Counted from the stretch's first letter, positions 45,946 to 54,992 are shown. The stretch: DNA of 64,000 nt from Sphingomonas xinjiangensis (GCF_014199255.1 NZ_JACIJF010000010.1:88501-152500), one strand, 5' to 3'. Translations and numbers: made by a program. Notes: generated from the letters alone by a model not told the origin.

Positions 45946-46731
45946 ATGTTTCTCCAAGGCAAGTCCGCCATCGTCACTGGCTCCACCTCGGGCATCGGGC
46001 TTGCCTATGCCAAGGCGCTGGCGACCGAAGGCGCCAATGTCCTGATCAACGGCTTCGGCGATGCCGACGCGATCGAACAGGCACGCGCCGAGCTTGAGAC
46101 GGCCAGCGGCGCACGCGCGCTCTATGATCCCGCCGACATGACGCGCCCCGATCAGATCGCGGCGATGGTCGCGCATGCGGAGGCCGAGTTCGGCGGCGTC
46201 GAGATCGCCATTTCCAATGCGGGCATCCAGCACGTAGCCCCGGTCGAGGAATTCCCAGTCGAAAAATGGGATGCGATCATCGCGATCAACCTGTCTTCGA
46301 CCTTCCACCTGATGCGCGCCGTAGTCCCTGGCATGAAGCGCCGCGGCTGGGGGCGCATCCTCACCACCGCCTCGGCTCACAGCCTCGTCGCCAGTCCCAA
46401 CAAGTCGGCCTATGTCGCCGCCAAGCACGGCATCGCCGGCCTCACCAAAACGCTCGCCCTCGAAGTCGCGCAGCATGGCATCACCGTGAACTGCATTTCG
46501 CCCGGCTATGTCTGGACGCCGCTGGTCGAGAACCAGATCCCCGACACGATGCAGGCGCGCGGCCTTACTCGCGAGCAGGTGATGAACGACGTCCTGCTCG
46601 CCGCGCAGCCCACCAAGCAGTTCGTCACGCCGGAACAAGTCGCCGCGCTCGCGCTATTCCTGTGCAGGGACGAAGCCGCGGCGGTCACCGGCGCCAATTA
46701 CTCGATGGACGGCGGCTGGACCGCGGCATGA
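45946..46731 (+). CDS. bdhA: 3-hydroxybutyrate dehydrogenase-like SDR
   Basis: 261 residues of the classical SDR fold: TGSTSGIG (cofactor loop), NAG at about 90, the catalytic Ser in TTASAHS and YVAAKHG (Tyr-x3-Lys), and the C-terminus ANYSMDGGWTAA. The sequence HSLVASPNKSAYVAAKHGI is characteristic of D-3-hydroxybutyrate dehydrogenases, which use NAD to make acetoacetate during polyhydroxybutyrate use. The downstream gene overlaps its stop. Confidence 0.88.
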   Translation: MFLQGKSAIVTGSTSGIGLAYAKALATEGANVLINGFGDADAIEQARAELETASGARALYDPADMTRPDQIAAMVAHAEAEFGGVEIAISNAGIQHVAPVEEFPVEKWDAIIAINLSSTFHLMRAVVPGMKRRGWGRILTTASAHSLVASPNKSAYVAAKHGIAGLTKTLALEVAQHGITVNCISPGYVWTPLVENQIPDTMQARGLTREQVMNDVLLAAQPTKQFVTPEQVAALALFLCRDEAAAVTGANYSMDGGWTAA

Positions 46732-46742
46732 AGGGACGCGCA

Positions 46743-47378
46743 ATGCCTCGGGCGATCAAATGGATGGTGCCGGCAGCAGCTTTGGGCCTCGGCCTGACCG
46801 GGTGCAGCGTCTATCGCGAGGCGACCTCGCCTCGCCTTCCGACCGGCGTCGCCTGGCAAACACTCGCCACCCCCGCCGACCGCGAACGCCTGCGCCACTG
46901 GCGTCGCGCCTGGGAGCAGGCGCTGCCCAAAGCGCGTGCCGCGGACCGCAAGGCGATCGCGGCCGAGCCGCTGCTGTTCGATCCCGATCGCGCCCTTCCC
47001 GGCGCGCTCCCGCCCCAGGGCAAGTATCGCTGCCGCACCTTCAAGCTCGGCGGCCAGGGCACCGCGATGCGCGATTTCACTGCCTATCCCTGGTTCGAAT
47101 GCCGCGTCGGCGACGAAGGCGAAGTGAAAAGCCTGCACAAGGCTACCGGTTCGCAGCGCCCCACCGGCCTGCTCTTCACCGATGGCGATACACGCGCCGT
47201 GTTCCTTGGCACCCTGGTGCTGGGCGACGAGACCTCGCCGCTACGCTACGGCGTCGACGCGAATCGCGACATCATCGGCTATGTGGAGCGGATCGGCGAC
47301 CGCCGCTGGCGCCTGGTTCTACCGTACCCCCGCTTCGAGTCGCTGCTCGACGTAGTGGAGTTGGTTCCAGCCGGGTGA
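46743..47378 (+). CDS. DUF4893 lipoprotein-like protein
   Basis: 211 residues from ATG 46743 (AGGGA 6 bases upstream); an ATG at 46728 overlapping the bdhA stop adds five residues. An N-terminal LGLGLTGCSV lipobox suggests a lipoprotein. The body matches DUF4893: LRHWRRAWEQALPKARA, GKYRCRTFKLGG, YPWFECRVGDEG and RPTGLLFTDG. The function is unknown. It shares a transcript with bdhA. Confidence 0.8.
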   Translation: MPRAIKWMVPAAALGLGLTGCSVYREATSPRLPTGVAWQTLATPADRERLRHWRRAWEQALPKARAADRKAIAAEPLLFDPDRALPGALPPQGKYRCRTFKLGGQGTAMRDFTAYPWFECRVGDEGEVKSLHKATGSQRPTGLLFTDGDTRAVFLGTLVLGDETSPLRYGVDANRDIIGYVERIGDRRWRLVLPYPRFESLLDVVELVPAG

Positions 47379-47776
47379 GGCATTCCGCGTTCGATTGCGC
47401 TTCACCGGCTTCGGTCGCGCGCCAGCGGGCAGTTTCCAAGCGACCGACAGGTCACTCACCGCGTCGTGAGCGGACGGCCACGCCAACAATCGAAATCGAC
47501 GCGCATAATTCCTGCGCTAGGAACTGCCTCTATTCGGCAAGTTGTTCGCCGACGCACTGGAATAGTTCTCCGTCTACGGATTGCGTATATCGGCTGCTCC
47601 AGGGGATCCGAAGAACGCCCTTCTATTTGGCGCTGAATCCCCTATATGGGTGTGGCTGACGTCGCGTGCGACGGATATTGGGCCGCCTTGGCTCCTCCCT
47701 TTGTCCTTTTCTAGCCACACCGAAGCCGAGTGCGCCGCTGTTGGCGCGCTCATCCTGCGGGACAAAGGATACCCAT
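47379..47776. other. Promoter and probable long leader of the cold-shock gene
   Basis: About 400 bp with no convincing gene. The last 100 bp contain a small hairpin (GCGCC...GGCGC at about 47730-47747) before the ribosome-binding site. Long structured leaders are usual for cold-shock genes, so this probably holds a regulatory 5' UTR. Confidence 0.5.
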
Positions 47777-47983
47777 ATGATCACCGGAACCGTGAAATTC
47801 TTCGACGCCACCAAGGGCTATGGCTTCATCGCGCCGGAAACCGGCGGCGGCGACGCCTTTGTGCACATCTCGGCTGTCGAGCGTGCAGGCATGCAGTCGC
47901 TCGATAAGGATCAGCGCGTCTCGTACGAACTGGAAACCGATCGCCGCGGCAAGACCTCGGCAGTCAATCTCCAGGCTGCTTGA
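47777..47983 (+). CDS. Cold-shock domain protein
   Basis: 68 residues. RNP1 (KGYGFIAPE) and RNP2 (AFVHISA) are intact in one OB-fold, beginning MITGTVKFFD. These proteins bind single-stranded RNA and DNA and melt RNA structure. The length matches CspA-type proteins. A hairpin follows at 47991. Confidence 0.95.
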   Translation: MITGTVKFFDATKGYGFIAPETGGGDAFVHISAVERAGMQSLDKDQRVSYELETDRRGKTSAVNLQAA

Positions 47984-47990
47984 ATGTGCC

Positions 47991-48017
47991 GGACAGGGGG
48001 CCGACTGCCCTCTGTCC
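47991..48017 (+). terminator. Hairpin after the cold-shock gene
   Basis: GGACAGGGGGC pairs with GCCCTCTGTCC (one G-T pair), loop CGACT, 8 bases after the stop. No strong T tract follows. Confidence 0.6.
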
Positions 48018-48072
48018 CGCTTCCCAGACGTAGACTTGCGAGCACCCCCGTGCTCGCGTGAACGGAGATCCC

Positions 48073-48291
48073 ATGTCCAGAGCGATCAACATCAACGCCC
48101 CGCAAGATCACGTCATCGCTGCCTGCGCCAAACGCAAGGTTGCGATCAGCGCCATTGAGACGCTGCCCTCGGGTGGAACCCGGGTGGTCATGAACAACGC
48201 CGCAGACACTGCGATCATGGCCGCCGCCTATCGCACCAAGATAATCTCCGGCCAGGTCACGCGCACGCCCACGCGCATGGGGCAGTTGTAA
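48073..48291 (+). CDS. Small conserved hypothetical protein
   Basis: 72 residues, MSRAININAPQDHVIAACAK, GGAG upstream. It is a small alpha/beta protein with no known motif; the pattern VVMNNAADTAIMAAAYRTKI looks conserved. The gene lies between the cold-shock gene and a lysine-rich mini-protein, perhaps a stress-response cluster. Confidence 0.65.
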   Translation: MSRAININAPQDHVIAACAKRKVAISAIETLPSGGTRVVMNNAADTAIMAAAYRTKIISGQVTRTPTRMGQL

Positions 48292-48331
48292 CGCCCCGTC
48301 CTTCCGACACCATCTTTGACAAGGAACGCGC

Positions 48332-48460
48332 ATGGCCAAGAGTCAAAAGAAGTCGAACAAGGAAGTGCGTAAGCCCAAGGCTGAAAAGCCACCGAAGCTG
48401 AACGCCTCCAATCCTTCGACCAAAGGCAAGCCGACCGAAACCGCCGGCTCGAAGAACTGA
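48332..48460 (+). CDS. Lysine-rich mini-protein
   Basis: 42 residues, MAKSQKKSNKEVRKPKAEKP, ending TETAGSKN; AAGGAA precedes the ATG. Very basic and disordered, similar in style to small stress or nucleic-acid-associated proteins of alphaproteobacteria. Function unknown. It is spaced 40 bp after the 72-residue gene. Confidence 0.6.
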   Translation: MAKSQKKSNKEVRKPKAEKPPKLNASNPSTKGKPTETAGSKN

Positions 48461-48637
48461 GCGAGGTTCTTTGAAGTAGAATGCCCGCCGCTGGCGCCGA
48501 CAGAGGTTGGAGCGATCCAGCGGCGGCAGTTCCAGCGGCGCCTGAACGCGCGCTTGTTTGACCGCGCTGCGGAAGCCCATTTGACACTCCGCGTGGCACC
48601 CGCAACACTCCTCCGCAACAAATTCGGGGGACCCATC

Positions 48638-49945
48638 ATGCTTCGCGCGCTTCTTCTCGCGGCCACTGCCACGCTCGCCCTGCCGGCCGCCGCCGACCCG
48701 GTCCACGACGCGACGCAAAAGGCGCTCCCGGAGCTGATGACCTTCTACCGCGACTTCCACGCCAATCCCGAACTCAGCCTCCACGAAGTAAAGTCCGCCG
48801 CCAAGCTCGCTGCCGAGGCGCGCAAAGCTGGGTTCGAGGTCACCGGAAAGGTCGGCGGCACCGGCGTCGTCGCGGTGCTCAGGAACGGACCCGGCCCCGT
48901 CCTCATGATTCGCGCCGACATGGACGGGCTGCCTGTGATCGAGGATACCGGCCTTCCCTTCGCCTCCAAGGTCCACGCCACCACTGAAGAGGGCCAGGAA
49001 ACCGGCGTGATGCACGCCTGCGGCCATGACACGCACATGGCGAGTTGGATCGGCACGCTGCGCAACCTGGCGGCGATGAAGAGCCAGTGGAAGGGCACGC
49101 TGGTGATGATCGCCCAGCCTGCCGAGGAACGCGGCATGGGCGCGCGGATGATGCTGGAGGATGGGCTCTACACGCGCTTCCCCAAGCCCCAATTCGCCAT
49201 CGCCTTCCACGACAGCGCCAGCCAGCTCGCCGGCCAGATCGGCGTCACTCCCGGCTATGCGCTCGCCGCTGTGGACTCGGTCGACATCCTGGTGAAGGGC
49301 GTCGGCGGCCACGGCGCCTATCCGCAGACCACCAAGGACCCGGTCGTCCTAGCCGCGCGCATTGTCGGCGCACTTCAAACGCTGGTGTCGCGCGAAGTCG
49401 ACCCGCAGCAGTCCGCCGTCGTCACCGTCGGCTCGATCCATGGCGGGTCGAAGCACAACATCATCGGCAGCGAAGTGGCGATGCAGCTCACCGTGCGCTC
49501 GTTCACGCCCGAAGTCCGAAAGCTGCTGCTCGACGGCATCGCCCGCATCGCCAAGGGGGAGGCGATCGCCGCGGGCATGCCCGAAGACCGCATGCCGGTG
49601 GTGAAGGTGAAGGACGAATCCACGCCGTCGACCTTCAACACCCAGCCGCTCTCGGGCCGCCTTACCCAGCTTTTCACCAGCCGCTTCGGCAAGGATCGCG
49701 TCGCCGCCACCCCCGCGGTGATGGGGGGCGAGGATTTCAGCCGCTTCTGGCTCGCCGATCAAACGATCCAAAGCACGATCTTCTGGGTCGGCGGCGTGCC
49801 CCAGGCCAAATGGGACGCGGCCAAGGCGGGCAAGGCGCCGCTCCCCTCGCTCCACAGCGCTTATTGGGCGCCCGATGCCCAGGCCGTGGTCGGCACCGCA
49901 ACCGAAGCGATGACCGCCGCCGCGCTCGACATCCTCAAGCGCTGA
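48638..49945 (+). CDS. M20-family amidohydrolase, exported
   Basis: 435 residues. A signal peptide (MLRALLLAATATLALPAAA) precedes a peptidase M20D/amidohydrolase: metal ligands in HACGHDTHMASW, AEERGMGARM, and the late GGEDFSRFW, with a dimerisation domain VGGHGAYPQTTKDPV. Relatives hydrolyse N-acyl amino acids such as hippurate. Export suggests action on external or periplasmic amides. Confidence 0.9.
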   Translation: MLRALLLAATATLALPAAADPVHDATQKALPELMTFYRDFHANPELSLHEVKSAAKLAAEARKAGFEVTGKVGGTGVVAVLRNGPGPVLMIRADMDGLPVIEDTGLPFASKVHATTEEGQETGVMHACGHDTHMASWIGTLRNLAAMKSQWKGTLVMIAQPAEERGMGARMMLEDGLYTRFPKPQFAIAFHDSASQLAGQIGVTPGYALAAVDSVDILVKGVGGHGAYPQTTKDPVVLAARIVGALQTLVSREVDPQQSAVVTVGSIHGGSKHNIIGSEVAMQLTVRSFTPEVRKLLLDGIARIAKGEAIAAGMPEDRMPVVKVKDESTPSTFNTQPLSGRLTQLFTSRFGKDRVAATPAVMGGEDFSRFWLADQTIQSTIFWVGGVPQAKWDAAKAGKAPLPSLHSAYWAPDAQAVVGTATEAMTAAALDILKR

Positions 49946-50040
49946 ACCGCACCAAAGCGTCATTTCACGGCAACAAAGCGTAACGGTTGGCACAAACCCG
50001 GTTAACTCACGTTGGAACGCCAATATGATTTTTCGCCGGA
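49946..50040. other. Short intergenic region
   Basis: No gene seen; it contains the probable promoter for the small gene at 50041, whose start is GTG. Confidence 0.4.
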
Positions 50041-50247
50041 GTGGAAGTATTGGCCCAGGACCGGATCGTCGCCGTTGGTCTGCTGACCAACCGTGACCTG
50101 GAACGATTGGGAAGCGGCTTCAGGCGCTGCTTTCCGGTCTCCGATGACCAGAAGTTTGAGGATTTGCTGCGGGCAATTGATGAAGCCGATGCCACGACAG
50201 GCTTGCGCCGTGGCCGGCCCGAAGAGGGTGAAATGCCTGCAGCCTAA
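50041..50247 (+). CDS. Small conserved hypothetical protein
   Basis: 68 residues from a GTG start. The core AVGLLTNRDLERLGSGFRRC resembles a short sphingomonad protein. Helical, soluble, with no motif that assigns a function. CCGGAG lies 4 bases before the GTG. Confidence 0.55.
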   Translation: MEVLAQDRIVAVGLLTNRDLERLGSGFRRCFPVSDDQKFEDLLRAIDEADATTGLRRGRPEEGEMPAA

Positions 50248-50323
50248 TGTAGAGCAAGCGGTATCCGCTTGATCTTCACCAGTTTTCTGGCAGCTTCGTT
50301 CGTCCAGGGCAGGGGGACATCCC

Positions 50324-50488
50324 ATGGACGAACTTCATTATTACCAAGTCCGCGCCGATCGTGAGCGCGAACTGGCCATGCGCCAGCCCAATTCGGCTGC
50401 GCGCCAGGCGCATCTCGACATGGCCGCGCATTACGAACAGCGCATCGCCGCGTCGAACGTCCCGGCGCAGACGCCTTTACCCCGCTAG
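50324..50488 (+). CDS. Small helical protein
   Basis: 54 residues, MDELHYYQVRADRERELAMR, then QAHLDMAAHYEQRI. The pattern is that of short alpha-helical proteins found widely in sphingomonads. GGGGGACATCCC precedes the ATG. Its last 12 bases overlap the end of the convergent beta-lactamase gene. Confidence 0.6.
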   Translation: MDELHYYQVRADRERELAMRQPNSAARQAHLDMAAHYEQRIAASNVPAQTPLPR

Positions 50489-51316
50489 CCTCCCGATCTG
50501 CGCCAGGAATGCGTCGCGGGTTACCGGGCCACCGGCAAGTCCCGTCGGAATGGCGGCACCGGTTCCTGCGGCGGCGAACAGCACGCGCCGCCCCGCTTTC
50601 TCCGCCCAGCCGACGAACCAGCCAAGTGCCGGCCGCGCAGCGCCGGGAACGCTCGCCTCCAATGAACCGCTACCGGTCTTGCCTCGCACGCGCCAGCTAT
50701 CGGCTCCGACAAACATCGGCACGATCGCTTCGGTCAGCGCGTGTGCCCGCGGCGACACCAACTGATGCGCCAGCATGCGGCGCAGGAACGCCACCTGTTC
50801 GTCGGGCGAGATCGCCAGCGACGAGGTCAGCCACGATTGCGTCAGCCCGTCATGCTTGCCGGGATTGCCGCGCACGTCGCGATTGCCATAGCCGAAGCGG
50901 TCGACATAGGCCTTGAACTTGGCCTCGCCCAATCGGCGGGTAAGCTGCTGTGAGAACCACACCACCGAATTGGCTTCCCATTGCGTGGGATCGGTGCGCT
51001 GCTTGTCGACCGCGCGGCTCGCCTGATGGCGCTTGGGATCATAGTCCCAGGCGGGATGATGCGCGTCGTGGAGCACGCCGGCGTCAAAGCCCATCAGCGC
51101 CAAGGGAACCTTGAAGCTTGAACAAGGCGACAGGCGCGCCGCACAGGGCCCGGCACGGTGCAGCACGCGGCCCGACGCCCAATCCTGCACCACCACTGCG
51201 CGCACCGCGTCCGGAGCCGCCGATGCCGATGCCGATGCCGATGCCGATGCCGATCGGGGCAGCGCCAACGCGGCGCCGATGCCAAGCAAGGTGCCGGCGA
51301 ATTGTCGTCTGTCCAT
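50477..51316 (-). CDS. Class D (OXA-type) beta-lactamase
   Basis: 279 residues. Signature motifs: Ser66-x-x-Lys69 in PCSSFKVPL, Ser117-x-Val119 in ANSVVWFSQ, Tyr143-Gly-Asn145 in FGYGNRDV and Lys213-Thr-Gly215 in RGKTGSG. The N-terminus MDRRQFAGTLLGIG looks Tat-compatible, and a repeated Ser-Ala tract encoded by GCCGAT units follows. It hydrolyses beta-lactams in the periplasm; the spectrum cannot be read. The divergent AmpR-like gene probably controls it. Confidence 0.88.
   Translation of the reverse strand: MDRRQFAGTLLGIGAALALPRSASASASASASAAPDAVRAVVVQDWASGRVLHRAGPCAARLSPCSSFKVPLALMGFDAGVLHDAHHPAWDYDPKRHQASRAVDKQRTDPTQWEANSVVWFSQQLTRRLGEAKFKAYVDRFGYGNRDVRGNPGKHDGLTQSWLTSSLAISPDEQVAFLRRMLAHQLVSPRAHALTEAIVPMFVGADSWRVRGKTGSGSLEASVPGAARPALGWFVGWAEKAGRRVLFAAAGTGAAIPTGLAGGPVTRDAFLAQIGRLAG
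51219..51254. repeat. Six tandem GCCGAT hexamers
   Basis: Six exact copies on the plus strand encode the (Ser-Ala) tract of the beta-lactamase signal region. Copy-number change would keep the frame but alter the export signal length. Confidence 0.9.
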
Positions 51317-51455
51317 AAGCTGTTCTCCGAACCAGGATCACACCTTCATCGCCTCTACGTCGCCGGGAGGATCGAGGTGCCACCAGCGCTCCGCCGGCTC
51401 CCTTTTCTCTCCCCCGCCGCACCCCAGCACAAAGGATCAAAGCTGGCGTGAGCCA

Positions 51456-51475
51456 TTAGCTTTTCTTATGCTTAA
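51456..51475. promoter_or_regulatory. Probable AmpR-type operator
   Basis: TTAGC-N9-GCTTAA forms an imperfect dyad immediately before the ampR-like start. LysR-family regulators bind such T-N11-A-type sites between divergent genes. The position fits control of both the beta-lactamase and the regulator. Confidence 0.5.
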
Positions 51476-51478
51476 GCC

Positions 51479-52348
51479 ATGGTACGCCACCATTTGCCGC
51501 TGAATGCGTTGCGCGCCTTCGAAGCATCGGCGCGTCACTTGTCCTTCACGCGCGCCGCGATCGAACTATGCGTCACCCAGGCCGCGGTCAGCCATCAGGT
51601 GAAGGGGTTGGAAACCCGCCTCGGCGTGCGGCTGTTCACCCGCCTGCCCCGGGGCCTTGCGCTCACCGACGAGGGCGTGGCCCTTCTCCCAGCGCTCGGC
51701 GACAGCTTCGATCGCATCGCGCAGCTGGTCGAAAACATCGCGAGCGGCGCCGCTACCCAACTCCTGTCGGTGGCCATGGTCGGCACCTTTGCCACCGGCT
51801 GGCTGCTCCCGCGCCTGGGTGAATTCCACGCGGCACATCCGCGCATCGACGTGCGGTTGTTCACCAACAACAATCGTGTCGATCTCGCGGGCGAGGGCCT
51901 GGACCTTGCGGTCCGCTTCGGGGACGGCGCCTGGCACGCGACCGAAAGCGTGCCGCTGATGGAAGCGCCCCTTACCCCGCTCTGCACGCCGGCTCTGGCC
52001 GATCGCTTGCGCACGCCCACCGATCTGCACGCGCTGCCGCTGCTCCGCTCCTACCGCGCCGACGAATGGCCGCGCTGGTTCGCAGGCGCGGGCGTGTCCG
52101 CGCCGCCGCTCAAGGGGGCGGTATTCGACAGTTCGCTCACCATGGCCGAAGCGGCGGCGCAGGGCCTGGGCGTTGCCCTCGCCCCGCCCGCCATGCTTTT
52201 CCGCCACCTGGAGGAAGGCCGGCTCACACAGCCCTTCCCGCACCAGCTCACCACTGGCCGCTACTGGCTGACCTGGCTCAAGTCCCGCAGCCCCACACCG
52301 GCCATGGCCGCGTTCCGCGACTGGATCATCGCCGCAGCGACGCCCTGA
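51479..52348 (+). CDS. ampR: AmpR-like LysR-family regulator
   Basis: 289 residues. N-terminal helix-turn-helix (HLSFTRAAIELCVTQAAVSHQVKGLE), then an effector domain with AVRFGDGAW, PLLRSYRADEWPRWFAGAG and AEAAAQGLGVALAPPAMLF, which closely follow AmpR. AmpR senses cell-wall fragments and controls a divergent beta-lactamase. Here the partner is class D rather than the usual class C or A enzyme. The symbol is by similarity only. Confidence 0.82.
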   Translation: MVRHHLPLNALRAFEASARHLSFTRAAIELCVTQAAVSHQVKGLETRLGVRLFTRLPRGLALTDEGVALLPALGDSFDRIAQLVENIASGAATQLLSVAMVGTFATGWLLPRLGEFHAAHPRIDVRLFTNNNRVDLAGEGLDLAVRFGDGAWHATESVPLMEAPLTPLCTPALADRLRTPTDLHALPLLRSYRADEWPRWFAGAGVSAPPLKGAVFDSSLTMAEAAAQGLGVALAPPAMLFRHLEEGRLTQPFPHQLTTGRYWLTWLKSRSPTPAMAAFRDWIIAAATP

Positions 52349-52432
52349 GCGCTACGGGCAAGCCCGTGATCATAAAGACGGGGTGCCCGGCCATAGCTAG
52401 CGAAGGCACCGCCGAAGGATGCCCGTGCAACG

Positions 52433-53803
52433 CTATGGCCGTGACTCGGTAAGCGGCAACAGGATCAGCGTGATCCGATCGTGACCGACGGCGATATCCA
52501 GCGTCTCACCAGCCACCACCTCGATCGGTTCGGGAAAGCTGTGCAGCACCTGGAGCCAGCCGCCATCGGTGTAGCGGTCGGGGTGATTGTCGAACGAGAC
52601 GCCTTGCCACAGGTCGATGTGCATCCACTGGACGATGCCGATGGCGCGCCCGCTTGCCGTCACCGGTATGCACAACCGGGCAAGCGTTGCGTCATGCTTC
52701 TTCTGCGTCAGATCCAGGCGAACCAGTTCGAGATCCTCTGAGAGGCGGTCCCAGGCGGTCATCGTTCCGTGGATCGGCAGGCGTTGCGGGGCAAAGGCAG
52801 TGAAGGCCGAAAGATCGAATCCCGAAACGTCGCCGACAAAGGCATAGTCCGCCAGGTTTTGGCTTGCCACCAGGCAGCCGATCGCGCTTGCCGCACGCGG
52901 TATGACGACGGCGTCGGGCGCAAGCAGGCGGCGATGCGCGTCCTCGAACGTATCGAGCACTTTTTCGGTCAGCAGATCGCTCGACAGGATTTCCGAGACC
53001 AGAATGTCGGCGGGCGCATCGAGTTCTGCGCCGACCGCCAGTTCGGTCGAAGACTTGGCATGCACCTTGATGCGGTCGCCATAGCCGTTTTGGACGACGA
53101 TCTGTTGCGCCATCTCGGCGATCATCGGCTCCATTTCGCACGCCACCACCTTTTGTGCCCCGGCACGCGCGGCCATCAGCGACAACAGGCCGCTGCCCGC
53201 ACCGATATCGAGCACGCGCGCCTCGGGCCCGGCGGCGCCGATAGCGGCCTTTATGGCGGCCTCGAACGCATCGTTGCGCGGCGCGTCGTTCATCATCGGG
53301 ATGTGCCAGAAGGGCACCGATCCGGAGCCGAGCCGCCGAACCTGATGGCGCAGGTGGAGATTGTCGGGTTGAAGCGCGAGCGCGCGGCGGAAATAGCGGA
53401 TCGCCTCCAGGTTTCGGCCGGCATCTGCCAGCACAACGGCCAGATTGCCGATCGCGATCGGATTGTCGGGGTCGATCGCGCAGGCGCGCTCAAGGGTGGC
53501 GATCGCCTCTGCGGTGCGGCCCAGCCAATGCAGCGTCAGCCCCTGCTCATGCAGCGCCACCTTGTGATCCGGTTCGATCGCGAGAAGCTGGTCCCAAGCC
53601 GCGAGCGCATCTTCGGGGCGCGAAAGCCGCCCCAGCAGGCCGGCCAGCAACGGCAGCACCTCCGCCGCGCGATATCCCTGCGCCAGCACGCTGCGATAGC
53701 CCAATTCCGCACCTTCTAGATCCCCCTGCTCGTGCAGAGCCATCGCTTCGGCGAGCGCCGCGCGTGTCTCGGTCAGGCGGTCGGGAGAACCCAGGTCGTT
53801 CAC
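52433..53803 (-). CDS. TPR protein with PRMT7/PRMT9-like methyltransferase domain
   Basis: 456 residues. TPR repeats occupy about 15-155. From 165 the sequence follows type PRMT7/9: FWHIPMMNDAPRNDAF, SAM motif VLDIGAGSG (197-205), acidic Glu233, and the double-E loop SEILSSDLLTE with Glu271 and Glu280, nine apart as in PRMT7. The C-terminal barrel is rich in beta strands. This suggests arginine methylation of a protein bound by the TPRs; a small-molecule substrate is also possible. Start is GTG, AAGGA 6 bases upstream. Confidence 0.82.
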   Translation of the reverse strand: MNDLGSPDRLTETRAALAEAMALHEQGDLEGAELGYRSVLAQGYRAAEVLPLLAGLLGRLSRPEDALAAWDQLLAIEPDHKVALHEQGLTLHWLGRTAEAIATLERACAIDPDNPIAIGNLAVVLADAGRNLEAIRYFRRALALQPDNLHLRHQVRRLGSGSVPFWHIPMMNDAPRNDAFEAAIKAAIGAAGPEARVLDIGAGSGLLSLMAARAGAQKVVACEMEPMIAEMAQQIVVQNGYGDRIKVHAKSSTELAVGAELDAPADILVSEILSSDLLTEKVLDTFEDAHRRLLAPDAVVIPRAASAIGCLVASQNLADYAFVGDVSGFDLSAFTAFAPQRLPIHGTMTAWDRLSEDLELVRLDLTQKKHDATLARLCIPVTASGRAIGIVQWMHIDLWQGVSFDNHPDRYTDGGWLQVLHSFPEPIEVVAGETLDIAVGHDRITLILLPLTESRP

Positions 53804-54041
53804 GTGATTGTCCTTACGCTATGGCATATCGAGGCGCGTCGTCCTCGATATGCCAATCGCCGCGGCCAGCGATAGCCTCCGCGTAGCTTGTTCGCTGGCC
53901 CAACATCGTGCCGGCAAGCATATGCGTCGGCGTGGCGCTACGATCGCTATGCCCATCCCGCCGTGCAGTGCCTGTTGCGCCCCTTGAATCAGCGGTCGCA
54001 TCGCTTCCAATCCGAAGCGCACGTTCATGGCCGTCTCTTCC
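53804..54041. other. Intergenic region, possible mini-gene
   Basis: A minus-strand frame at 53814-53921 encodes 35 residues, MLAGTMLGQRTSYAEAIAGR, then WHIEDDAPRYAIA. The composition is protein-like, but no family is recognised and no ribosome-binding site is clear. A frame at 53819-54028 starting MNVRFGLEAM is also open. I do not choose between them. Confidence 0.3.
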
Positions 54042-54992
54042 CTAACCCGCGGCGACGGTCGGCGCCGCATCCTCGCGCTTCTCCGGCCGGATATAGATGG
54101 ACGATAATTGTGGCAGCGTGGCGCGCAACCGCCGCTCGATCGTCTCGATCAGTGTCTCGGCCTCACCCATTGCCAGCGTGTCTTCGAAGTCGGCGCTGAT
54201 CGCCACGAACACGCTGTCGGGCGCGGTGTGGATGGTCCGGACGTGGTTCACCGCCGTGATCTGCGGCTCGGCTTCCAGCATCGCCCGGATCTGCTGCACC
54301 AGTTCCGGATTGGCACGCTCGCCGATCAGCAGCCCCTTCGCCTCGCGCGCCAGCAGCGCCGCCACGCAGGCGAGGATCAGGCCGATCGCGATCGACGCAG
54401 CGCCGTCGATACGCGGATCGCTCCAGGCGTGGCTCGCCCATATACCGGCCCCCGCCACCGCAAGGCCGAGCAGCGCCGCGCTATCCTCGAACAACACGAT
54501 GAAGGTCGCGGGGTCCTTCGATATGCGCACCGCCTGCCACCAGCCATGCTCGCCCTTGGCTTGGCGGAACTCACGCACGGCGATTGCCCAGGACGTGCCT
54601 TCCAGCAGCACCGCCACCCCCAGCACGGCATAGTTGATCAGCGGGTCTTGCAGCGGCTCGGGATCCTGGATGTGCTTCCAGCCTTCATAGATCGATACGC
54701 CCGCGCCCAATCCGAAGATCAGGATCGCGACGACGAACGCCCAGAAATAGAGTTCGCGGCCATAGCCGAACGGATGCACGGCGTCGGGGGCTCGCGTCGC
54801 GCGGTGCTTGCCATAGAGCAACAGCAGCTGGTTGCCGCTGTCGACCAGGCTGTGCACGCCTTCGGTCAGCATGGAGGAAGAGCCGGTGAACGCCGCCGCC
54901 ACGAACTTGGCGACGGCGATCCCGACATTGGCGGCAAAGGCCGCGTACAGAACGATGTTGGCGCGCCAGCGCGACGCTGTCGGCGCGCCCAC
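54042..54992 (-). CDS. Cation diffusion facilitator (CDF) transporter
   Basis: 316 residues. Six membrane helices start near 13; the metal site residues are in SMLTEGVHSLVDSGNQLLLL and SAALLGLAVA(H-less); PFGYGRELYFWAF is typical. The C-terminal domain about 220-300 has VNHVRTIHTAPDSVFVA. The overall length and the second helix fit the SLC30A9-like branch. It exports Zn or a related divalent ion, probably by proton exchange. Confidence 0.87.
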   Translation of the reverse strand: MGAPTASRWRANIVLYAAFAANVGIAVAKFVAAAFTGSSSMLTEGVHSLVDSGNQLLLLYGKHRATRAPDAVHPFGYGRELYFWAFVVAILIFGLGAGVSIYEGWKHIQDPEPLQDPLINYAVLGVAVLLEGTSWAIAVREFRQAKGEHGWWQAVRISKDPATFIVLFEDSAALLGLAVAGAGIWASHAWSDPRIDGAASIAIGLILACVAALLAREAKGLLIGERANPELVQQIRAMLEAEPQITAVNHVRTIHTAPDSVFVAISADFEDTLAMGEAETLIETIERRLRATLPQLSSIYIRPEKREDAAPTVAAG

